The position numbers and the translations under genes were made by a program. The notes below the pieces were generated by a model. It saw only the letters and a program-made list of their open reading frames with translations. It was not told the DNA's origin and ran no database searches. Source: Hypsibius dujardini (taxonomy: Eukaryota > Tardigrada > Eutardigrada > Parachela > Hypsibiidae). Taken from it: DNA of 39,936 nt. This document shows positions 22,119 to 31,274 of this stretch, in pieces (position 1 is the first letter of the stretch; each line of letters opens with the position of its first letter). The stretch lies in assembly GCA_001579985.1 (NCBI GenBank), contig LRSR01011487.1, positions 1-39,936 on the forward strand. Reading direction: 5' to 3'.

Positions 22119-23687
22119 TTCAATTTATTTAGGTAACGACAGAAAACTTAATACACCTCACTTTCTGTGCAGTAATGCATAAATACTAGTGAATTATTAG
22201 TATCCGTCAACGCGCGAAATATTATTACACCTCTCCACGCTTACTTGCCCCACGCAACAATGTTTCCGGAAGACTGTATGTTACAGTAATCTGAATTAAT
22301 TGTTACTAATACACCACTAGTTGAGGTTAATGGACGGTCGACGCATCTCTCTGTTATCGGGAAGGTGTACTGTAGTTGTGCCGTTCCGGTCTACTGTACT
22401 CGTGGTGGGCTTTCCGCATTGGCTATATACAGGGGTAAACCATTTACTCGCGACCATCTCGCAAATTCTCAACGTATGTGCACATTCTTAACATTTTTCC
22501 AAATCTAATTTTTGAAATTAATACAGCAATAAATTTCCTGCATTTTGCGTGATTTTGAATGTTGCGATATCATCCATAGCACAATGCTAATCGTTTCTCC
22601 AAAATCGTGTGCAAAACTCAGCGTGCTGGCTTTTCAATCACCTGATTTTGGCAAAAAGGATTCAGTTTTTTTTCCGAATGAAGTTAACAGTCTCGACAAT
22701 GGTTCACACTATGGGCAATTATGTGCTCCATATAATTATAATTCTAGTTGAAACAATGAAACAATAGGAGCAACAAAAAGATAAAAAAAATTATCAAGAT
22801 TTGTCTATTTTTTCCATTTTTGGTGTTCATATTAAAACCACTGAAAATCATGAGAAACTAGGCTTTTTGCATGTTGAAGCAACATATGAAAGGCCTGGAA
22901 AATCCCGCAACGCCTGGTAAAACTTGGTGGGCATTTTTGGAGAAAATAACTCCTTCTTGATAACAGTTCAATTTTCAACATCGAAACACTGTCCTGAACA
23001 GAGATAAGTGATTGTACTAATGACGCTAATTTTTAAATTTGAAAAAAAAAATTAACGCAGAGCAAATGGTGGGAGAAATAAAAAGTGGTCGCGTGTAAAT
23101 GGTTTACCCTTGATCCTGTATCATCTCCTGATTGCTTTCATTCATTTTCATTCATCATCGTTTGTTATTTTTACGGAACTGTTTTAGAGTAATGCGAATT
23201 AACAAAGGTACGGTAATGTTCGTTAGCGGCGTTGCCCTCCAAAAGCCTTAAGTGGTCCGTTTCGAGCCCGCCCGCTCAACTGCTTGCATTACTTTCTTCG
23301 TTTATAATACGCATAAGGGGTACCTTCGGACTGCGTCCGAATCCACCTCCTTCCGGCAAAACAAGAAAACTTATCTGGTTCAGTCTTCGGTGTAGGTAAA
23401 GTTAACGCAAAGGCTGTGCCTCGTAGCTATCAACCGGAACCGAGAGCACAGTGAGAGCAGGGCATGATATGTGTGTGTGGTTTCCGTTAACATATTCAGC
23501 AGGTTGCTGTTTAGTGAGGGCAATGTCGCCGGAATTTCTTACACCGAGATATCCTTCACACGCGAAGGGTTTCGATCGTACAGACATTTTTCCAGCTTGC
23601 TATACATGTTCCTCGAGAACTTCATTCGGCGTCGAGAACCGTGAATACAAGTAAACCATCGCAAACAGTTTGTTCGCGCTCGACAGG
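22119..23687. other. Intergenic region between genes 2 and 3
   Basis: No gene seen. It contains a hAT-like MITE at 22430-23112. Short frames at 23402-23757 in both orientations have no domain and overlap the start of gene 3. Confidence 0.4.
22430..23112. mobile_element. MITE with CAGGGGTAAACCATTTAC ends
   Basis: A 28-bp terminal inverted repeat (CAGGGGTAAACCATTTACTC at the left; ATGGTTTACCCTTG at the right end, with GTGGTCGCG preceding it) bounds about 680 bp without coding capacity. The CAGGG start suggests the hAT group, but I could not find a convincing 8-bp target duplication, so the exact ends may be off by a few bases. Confidence 0.6.
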
Positions 23688-26600
23688 ATGCATTTATTAT
23701 CTCGGATTTTGATTTGTAACGGTAATACACGAGGTGACGTTTCAAAAAAGGCATCAAGTTACCACAGCTTTCAATTGTGATTTATAGCTGCGTGCAGCGT
23801 GCTAGCCGTCCCTTTCAATGACACCGGGGACTCGACCATCACTAGTCACGACGGCGACGAACCAATGATGCCAGCACTTCATTTCCCAGCAGCCAAGACA
23901 ATCAACCTGGAGAAGAAGTACTCCCGATGGCCGCGACGCAGTCACATTCCCTATAGTCTGCACACCTCCTACAGTATGTCTTGTACCTTTTTGACAACCA
24001 ACGACCCTAACGGATTTTTGAGAGACACGTTTTTTCGAGGGACGTCTCTTAAAAACCCCGTTTTTTGAGGGACGCTTTAAACTAAAAAATGGTGAGCAGG
24101 AGGGAACAGACGGCAGGATACACGAAAAGCGTGGAATGGCCATTCGAAGCAATCAGCCAGAGAATTTCGCTCTACAAGACTATTCGCTCTGCCTGGTATG
24201 TTCGGGAATAGGTACATGGTCAACCGGCAAGGTAACGGCAACACCGGAAGGTTGACGGTTCAACCCAAAAACTTACCTTCAGTCCGGAAGTTTATCGGTC
24301 ACTGAAGAAGTATGACGGTTCAACCGGCACTCTTTCAGAGTGACCGGCAACCTTCTGAAATCACCATCAGTCTTTAGGATGACCCATCAGCCATTCGAAG
24401 AAACCGGTAACCTTCCGCACTGACTGGCGATCTTCTGAATATTTTGTCAACCAACCTTCAAGAGAACCCAGTAACTTTCAGGACTAACCGTCGGTCTTTG
24501 GAGAACACCATCAACCTTCCGGTGTGACCGGCGACCTTCCGGAAAGACCGTAGGTCTTCCGGTTGAGCCGTCAAATTTTCGGATCAACCGGTAAGCTTCC
24601 GGATTGCCCGTCAGTCTTTAGGTTAAATCGTCAACCTTCCGGTGCCGCCGTTACCTTCCAGATTGACCGTGAATCTATTGCCAAACCTGCCAAGCAGAGC
24701 GGATAGTCTTGCGGAATGAAATTTTCTGGCTGACCGCTTCCAATGGCAGTTCCACGCTTGTCGTGTATCCTGCCGTCTGTTTTGCACTGCTCACTATTTT
24801 TTAGTTTAAAACATCCTTCAAAAACGGGGTTTTTAAGAGACGTCCCTCGAAAAAAGGTGTCACTCAAAAACAGGTTACAAAGGACTAATATTTGGATTTT
24901 TTGTGTGCCTATACATAACAGGTCCCATAGAGGTTAGCTTGATCAAATCAGCGATAAACCAAATTATGGCGGACCTCAACTACTGGATCCTCTTCGTTAA
25001 TATTCCACCAACCAGCAAGGAATACAAAATTCTTATTACGCCGTTAAAAGTCGACAAGTAGGGCTTGTCGATTATTTGTCCTTAAAGCAGCGTTCGGTTT
25101 TAATTTCTATCTGGCCGATAGTGTAACACCGGAGGATGTCTGTTACTCCTTTCCGGGGATGTTGTCCATCGCTCCACAACTCGCATCTAAAGGCATCAAA
25201 GAACAGCGAATGGTGATTGCTCGAGGTCCAACCGGTTGTTTAGACGGTACTATTCACACCCTGATGAAACACATCGTGGTAGTTCTGGGCAAACGGAACG
25301 AACACGAACGCGGCGACCGAGGAAAGTACATTCAACTCTTCCCGGAAAACGTCATTCCTGGTTTGTCCGCCTTTTGACAAATGGTCTTTGACCTTTGCAG
25401 ATGATACAAGCCTTGAACCGTATCATTTTTTTGTTACTTGACAATTAAATGGTAATTTTGTGCGCAGCTGGACAGAACGCCTATCGCGTCTACACGGACA
25501 TCGAAGCAGTATGGGCGTTGTTTCCCTACGACTACTGCAGCATCACGCATGCCTCGCAGGTGGATTTTGCCAAGCCGGGAAAGTTGGCATTTGCCGTTTT
25601 ACAAGCGCCATTTTTCATACCTAAGTTGAACCGTTTGAGTGAAACGGACTGTCGATTGCTGCTGCTGTTGTACGGTGGAGACCCTTCCGCCTGTTCGCCC
25701 TGTAAGAAATCTTCATTCTCGGACATGCCTCATGCAACTCATAAGAAGGTTTTCTGTAGCGGATGTGTTTTTTTAGTGGTATGTGCAGGTCTAAAGGGGC
25801 CCCAGCTGACAGCCGGACTGCCCAACTCTTTCAGCAATCTCTCTGCAACGTCCCTTCCGCCCTCAATTTTCACGGAAATGACCACGACCGAGTCGACCAC
25901 CACCAACCGGCCCACGACGACCGAGTCAACCACGCATGGGATGACCACGGTTTGCTATTCCTTTCCAGCGACTAGCAAGCCGCCTGCAATCAAATTGGAA
26001 GTCGAGACGACCGACGCGCCGGCTATGCAGCCGCCTAGTACGACAACTATGTTTGTGGCAAAGCTCACCGAGCCACCGGCCATGACAGACCTCAAATTCC
26101 TTGACCGAGCAGAAAGTGCGTATGTAATTACACATGTGTCCCGTTTGTTATTTCGGAAACGGGCCGTCCATCTGTCATCTACCCGTCTATCCGTCTGTCT
26201 GTCCGCCTGCCCGCCTGTCCGTCCGCCCCTCCGTCCGTTTGTCCATCTGTTTATCCTTCGGTCTTTCCGTCGGTCCGTCAGTTCGTCCGTTTATTCGTCC
26301 ATCTGTCCGCATTGAATCAAAGTCAGTTTTTCCGGCAGGTGTTTTTTGTCCGGAAAGCTTTTGCACTTCGACGATTGACCACGCCTCGCTTCACTGGGAC
26401 GGAGTGACTTCACTTCTCTTTTCTGGTACGGACATTAAAATGTGCTTGAACATAGTTTTTCTTTGATGAAAGACCAACGATCGTTTTTGCGTAGGAAACT
26501 GCACTCAACGGATCGACAATAATTTCCAATTAATTGGCACACCGATGGCCATCACTGATTCCCTACCCGGTGCCTTAATCTACGGCACTGTCCAGGCTGT

Positions 26601-27308
26601 CTGGACCGATTTGGACGAGGGAAAGTATCGACTACACGTGGTGGACAAGGCAAGCTCACTGTTCAGACATATTTTACCATAAAATGGCTTCATTTCAAAA
26701 GGTGCTACGACGTCGCTTCGGTTTCAGAATGGTATACAAAGGACCTGCTCCGAAGCCGGGTGTGTCCGCGAATCGTCTACGTTTCGTCTGACGGCAAATT
26801 CCAGCCCGTTTCTCGTACAATCCGGTCAGACGCAGATATTTCGCACTTTTATTTTGAACGGTAAAGACAGGTCAAGCCTGCCGGCATGAAGAAGTTCAAG
26901 TGTATTTTATTATTTTTCTTGCAGTTGTATAATTTTAATTTGCTCTTTTTCCTCCGTCAGGCAATGCAAAGATAGTGGACTTAGACAAGAAAGACAGTCC
27001 CGTAACGGTCTTGACGGTTGATGGTGTTGGGCCTGACCCGGAACTGGTTCGAATTGACGTGGCCTGGATGTTCTACTCGGTAAAGGGCGATAACAAGGTG
27101 GCGGTAATTGGAACGGATAAGGATGGGCAGAAGTATATCGGCGAGGTTCACGTCGACCTGACCAAAACACCGGCCACATTTACGGTACGGGCCTCTAACA
27201 AATCATTCTGGTTGGAATATGAATTAAAATACATTATTTATTTTTCAGCTGGATGACGTTGAGCCGCCCATTGCGCCACTAAAAAATAAGCTGACTTCCT
27301 GTAGTTAG
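23688..27308 (+). CDS. Pseudo-astacin gene 3: one inactive astacin-like domain plus an unrecognised C-terminal domain (604 aa)
   Basis: Eleven exons: 23688-23721, 23788-23973, 24922-25057, 25122-25360, 25468-25701, 25789-26115, 26339-26425, 26495-26649, 26728-26860, 26961-27184, 27249-27308. The sum is 1815 nt, in frame to TAG. The signal peptide begins MHLLSRILICNAACSVLA. Domain 5 (about residues 58-276) is the most diverged: IHTLMKHIVVVLGKRNEHE, Met-turn YDYCSITHAS. It lacks both partners of the conserved C42-C198-type disulfide (DLNYWILF, LYGGD). A linker with TTTESTTTNRPTTTEST and CYSFP follows. Residues 386-604 form a separate domain with Cys in FCTST, NCTQR, TCSEAGC and a terminal TSCS, rich in beta-type segments (VQAVWTDL, YRLHVVDK, FRTFILNG, RIDVAWMFYSV). 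Intron 8 (26650-26727) appears to be of GC-AG type. A foldback element fills intron 2. An AATAAA lies at 27433-27438. Confidence 0.7.
24012..24880. mobile_element. Foldback element with internal tandem repeats, inside intron 2 of gene 3
   Basis: Inverted arms of about 140 bp (24012-24155 and 24737-24880) share TCGAGGGACGTCTCTTAAAA, CCCCGTTTTT, TTTAAACTAAAAAAT and GACGGCAGGATACACGA. Between them, about 24205-24660, lies a degenerate array of 18-22-bp units built on ACCGGCAACCTTCCGG and GACCGTCAGTCTTCCGG. There is no transposase. The arrangement (arms plus satellite-like core) is that of a foldback-type or satellite-bearing MITE. It lies between the exon ending HTSY and the 136-nt exon and is removed by splicing in the model. 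Confidence 0.7.
26160..26320 (+). repeat. Pyrimidine-rich tetranucleotide array (CCGT/CTGT/CCGC)n
   Basis: Degenerate tandem TCCG/TCTG units about 150 bp long lie in intron 6 of gene 3 (26116-26338), just before its branch-point region. The frame through it is open but is an artefact of the repeat. Confidence 0.65.
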
Positions 27309-27432
27309 TCATTTGTTTATATACATACACAGTGTACCATAGACAATATTGATTACCAACTCAGTATGGTACACGAAAAGTGGAAATCGTGTTGGCATTG
27401 GAAGTTTTTCGTCCACAAGCTGGTAATAACCA

Positions 27433-27438
27433 AATAAA
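27433..27438 (+). terminator. Polyadenylation signal AATAAA for gene 3
   Basis: AATAAA about 125 bp downstream of the gene 3 stop codon at 27306-27308; the spacing fits a 3' UTR of about 150 bp. Confidence 0.4.
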
Positions 27439-27519
27439 TGTTTTAACCCTTCTGGTTTTAAAACGATTCGTTGGGCTTTTTTTGCCGAAATGCGAATTTC
27501 GCTCAAGGAATTTAAAGTG

Positions 27520-27815
27520 TTTTTGGCATGGCAAAACTAAACTAATCTAAAAAAACTAAATCCATACTAAACTAACATTTTTTATGAATAATTCCCTGAA
27601 TTTAGTTCATTTAATCAAATAAAAAACGAAACTAAAGTTTCAGTTGCTAATTTTTTAGTGGAGAAAAAGTAAACCCATCATAACAACCCACCAAAATCAA
27701 TTAAATTGACGAAAGCCCATAGTTTCGACTGAACTATACTAAAAGTTACGTTAAATATTCTAGTTACAAAAAGAAACTAAACTAAAATTCCTTAGTAAGT
27801 GATTTTTAGTTGATT
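27520..27815. repeat. AACTAAA/TTTAGTT-rich segment
   Basis: Dense repetition of ACTAAACTAA and TTTTAGTT motifs over about 290 bp. Similar sequence occurs at 38240-38420, so it is probably a dispersed, diverged repeat. From 27816 to 28193 I see no gene; an open frame at 27810-28103 has no domain. Confidence 0.4.
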
Positions 27816-28193
27816 AAAAAAGCACTTTTAGTTCTTGTCCTCCCTAGCGTTAATACGTTGTTGTTCATGTCGCTCAAGCGTGATAAACCTAGTGGTGCGC
27901 CGTTGTACCACAATTGCCAAGGCCTTCAAAACCGCCCGATGCATCCGTCAAGCAGTGCTTATCGTCTTCAGCGCATTAACAAAATTTGTGACAAGATAGC
28001 AGCAAACAAAGGCTTCATGTTGACGCATACCTCCGCTTCAGATCAGATGTTCATCTGGTGCATCACTCTCAATGGGAACTTTCCATCACTCATCCAGACC
28101 TAATCTTATCCGTACAACGCAAGACTTAAGCTCAATTCTTGATTTTAGCTACCCTACCCTCAACGATTGTCCAGCAATCCTTGTCAACTTTCT

Positions 28194-28204
28194 TAATATA
28201 AGAA
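28194..28204 (+). promoter_or_regulatory. TATA-like box upstream of the fibrinogen-domain gene
   Basis: TTAATATAAGA lies about 70 bp before the ATG at 28269; a start of transcription near 28225-28235 would leave a short leader. Confidence 0.3.
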
Positions 28205-28268
28205 GAGTAGTCGGCGTGATTCCCTTCAGCCATTATAATAATTCTTTCTGCATCTAATTGGAGTGACC

Positions 28269-29017
28269 ATGGCGATCTCTTCCGCCTTTTTTGCCGTGTT
28301 GGCCTGCAGTGCCATCCTGTCGGTCGTCAGTTGCGTAATGTTCCCGCAACCCGCTGGGGTCCTCCCTATTGACGTTGAACTGCGCGGCATGAACGTCTCC
28401 AGCTTCCGTCGTGTGAAAACCGTCGGACGATACAGCGGTAAAATCTTACCATTTACTGTATGCTAAAGTTGTGTTCCAGAACGCGTTTTTACATAAGCTG
28501 TATGTTCTGTGAATTTCAGACTGCCAGGAGATCCAAAAGGCCGGATACCGATCGAACGGCATTTATCAGATTACACTCAAGAATGTCGCACGAGTGAGTA
28601 TAGCGGAGCCCCCTCCGCTAGTCAGACAGAGTCATGGTTTGACTCTAAAATGTATTTTAATGAGAGTTGTTGTTGTTTTTGCTCTAGGAAGTCGGTTGTT
28701 ACTACACCAAAGACAACAAAGCCTACACCATTATCCAGCAACGAGTCTCCGGCAACATTGATTTTGACAAGTCGTTGGTTCAGTATGCCGATGGGTTCGG
28801 TACTGTTAGCAGTGACCATTGGATTGGTTTGACCACCATTCGTCACTTGGTAGAGCTCGGTGAGTTTTTCTTCCTGTGAGCAGTTTTTGAGACTCAATCG
28901 CAAAGTTTTGGCACTAGACGTGGCGGATCGGTTGGCTTGTCTCGATTTACCAATCGGTTGCTTGTTCCGGCTGTTCGTCGCGCATTAATCGTGCTCCTTT
29001 GATTTTGTTCGATGTTC

Positions 29018-29049
<32 letters not shown>

Positions 29050-29469
29050 TTAATTCTTATTATTTTTCCAGGAAACAACCAGCTCCAGATCGTCATGTCC
29101 ACATGGGCTCCCGGTCCCGAACAAACCAAGACCGCCACATACGGCTACTTTAGCATTGGGACCCAATCTCAAGGATGGCCCTTGTCAACCGGCAGCTTCT
29201 ACGGTTCCCGTGGATTGGTCGACGATATGGCTTATAGCAACGGTCGTGTCTTCTACACGAGCGACGTCCCCGATCCCAATCGTTGCGCAGTGAATCAACG
29301 TGGCGGCTGGTGGTACAACTACTGCGCATACGCTTTCCTCAACGGTTACTACTATCGTGGAGGCCGTTACACGCCCCCGGGAAGTTTTTACGATGGAATC
29401 TATTGGAAAGATTGGATGGGCTTTGATTATAGTCTGCAACAAGTGACGATGGCGGTCACTCACAGTTAG
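28269..29469 (+). CDS. Secreted fibrinogen-related protein (FReD), 270 aa
   Basis: Four exons: 28269-28437, 28520-28593, 28688-28859, 29072-29469. The sum is 813 nt, in frame. Signal peptide MAISSAFFAVLACSAILSVVSC, a short N-terminal stretch, then a complete fibrinogen C-terminal domain. Landmarks are DCQEIQKAGYRSNGIYQI, a TIIQQR core, VDF-like IDFDKS, YADGFGTVSSDHWIGL, the RCA/GGWWYNYC region and the end segment DGIYWKDWMGFDYSLQQVTM. These domains bind carbohydrates or acetylated groups and act in invertebrate immunity or adhesion as ficolin/tachylectin-like lectins. The calcium loop before the conserved CA, usually DxDND, reads SDVPDPNRCA, so calcium binding may be altered. No collagen-like or coiled-coil region is present. 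The third intron carries a TCTG microsatellite. I chose the ATG at 28269 because it begins the hydrophobic signal; the GTG at 28263 is not a eukaryotic start. Confidence 0.9.
29021..29047 (+). repeat. (TCTG)n microsatellite
   Basis: About seven TCTG units in the last intron of the fibrinogen-domain gene, close to its 3' splice site. Confidence 0.75.
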
Positions 29470-29660
29470 ATCATGACAGATTCTTTTTATCTATTGAAGA
29501 AACTATAATTAATGTTGGTTTTTTGCGGAAGTTTTCATCGGTGTTCTGCAACGGAAAGAGGATCTAGTGCCGAAAATTCTCTCGTTAACAAATGCAGAAT
29601 TGGAAAGGTGTAGATGAGCATATCTGGCTGACCCTTTCAATAGGACACGCATTCGGTGTG

Positions 29661-30712
29661 TTAGATAGCCACAATGTTGCTGCTGTCTAGCGGTCGAAAT
29701 TTGGAAACTCTGCATGAGTCGCGGTAGGCGATAGAAATCTTTTTCCCGGTTGTCACAGCGTGGGCACAGAGGACGCACTCGTTGCCGTAGGTTTGGCCGT
29801 CTGTTCCGCAGACGGGATCGTAGTTCTTCGGGCAACCGATGGACGCGTTGGGGTCGCATTCTTCCTGTAAAAACACATTTCGACATGAAAACTGCATGAT
29901 CTTGGCCTAATATTTAAATTTTGTCCTTTTTGTTTTAATTAAAATAAATTTCAGTAATTTTCGTTTTTTGGAGATTTTAGATTTTTTGTTTTCACTTTTC
30001 GTTAAACTGGATTTTTGTAGTTGTTTCATTTTTGGTTTTTTTCGGGGTTTTTTTGTAGTTTTAATGCAGGTCCACATTTGCAGAATATTGACCAATCGCA
30101 CCACCTAGCCGGATAGATGTATAGCAGTGCCAAAAAAGAGGCAACAATTGCTCGGGACGAATTTCTTACCGGCGCGGGTGTCGGTTTTGAGACATCGGTG
30201 GTGATCGGCTTTGCTGATTGCCCGTTTATCGGGATATCTCCAGCGGCAATACATTCGCCTGGAAAAAAATTGCCTTTACTCTGTTCGCGGCAATTTTTGG
30301 GTAAATATTCCAATTGTATTTGCAAATTTATAGACCCGCATGAAACGTCAGTAGAGATTTACACCGTTTTACCTTCATATTCAACAGTGAGGTTGTACAT
30401 TTTGAGCACTTCAAAGTTCCGGTAGGACTTGACGCAGAGTTCGCAGAGATTGGCGTAAGTCTTGCCGTTAGATGCACAGAGAGGGTCGAAGATTTTCGGG
30501 CATCCCGCTTTCATACCCTCATTGCAGTCCTCAAATGAGAGACATATCTCAGATATAACTTTAGCGAAAATTAATAACTCTAAATAATTTGGCAAGCCGC
30601 AGGCCAAAAAATCTTAAGCTAACTAACTAGTGAGGGAGATACCTACCGGAGTGGTGCTCTTTTTGGCGTATGCGATCGTCGCGAGGCAGGCAATCAAAAG
30701 AAGGATCTTCAT
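29661..30712 (-). CDS. Secreted two-domain Kazal-type inhibitor (171 aa)
   Basis: Minus-strand exons: 30712-30647, 30529-30373, 30258-30170, 29864-29661. The sum is 516 nt, in frame to TAA. Signal peptide MKILLLIACLATIAYA. The first Kazal domain (DCNEGMKAGCP, DPLCASNGKTYANLCELC, last Cys in the next exon as GEC) and the second (ECDPNASIGCP, DPVCGTDGQTYGNECVLC, RDSC) each have all six cysteines. They are joined by a short Thr/Pro linker (KPITTDVSKPTPAP). Kazal domains inhibit serine proteases through the loop around the second Cys: P1 would be the residue two after it, in the CPK motifs probably Lys, suggesting trypsin-like targets if canonical. The last intron (29865-30169) is AT-rich. It neighbours a second Kazal gene in the same orientation. 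Confidence 0.85.
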
Positions 30713-31274
30713 TTTAGAATTTCGAAGGGAAGTTTTTTTGACAAGGATTTACGGAAAAACGCAGAAATATTTGACTATAACAGGCAGAAATGCGTGTGTG
30801 ACTCGCGGAGACGGAGAAGTAAGTGTAATGTAGCCTTGGCGGCCAACAGCACACCATTTCATACCTTTTTTCCGTGTACTTTGGCCGACGTCACTTGTCT
30901 GTTGTGTTAGCTAGATCGAAATCTATTCACCAAATGCTACGGCTCGATCTAAGCACACACGCCTACACGATTCCTCATATTGGACCAATGAATCATGTTC
31001 ACACAGGCAAACGCAGGGAAGAAACAGATGATTCACGGTCGAGTCGAGGAATGTCCTGTAAAACTCGCCTAAAATAGTTTTGACGTATAAACAGATTAAC
31101 GTATAGCAGCAACTTGCTGATTCCAGATTTATCGGAATACTGTCATTGAGATGATGTACGGCGATCTGTCGAACCTCTTCTTATGCCGTAGCTTTCATCC
31201 AATTTTTACTCAATTGAACAGAAACTAAACGGCTTTGCAGATACTTCGATGAAGACGGAAATTATTCTTTAAAA

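Noticed and set aside
23221-23290. tRNA-like TTCGAGCC B-box
   Set aside because: No matching A-box or cloverleaf could be folded by eye.
5951-25701. Active astacin metalloproteases
   Set aside because: The overall fold motifs match, but HExxHxxGxxH and SxMHY are absent in all five domains, so proteolytic activity is not claimed.
26116-26338. Open frame through the CCGT/CTGT repeat as part of gene 3
   Set aside because: It is a tetranucleotide array; splicing from 26115 to 26339 keeps phase and avoids it.
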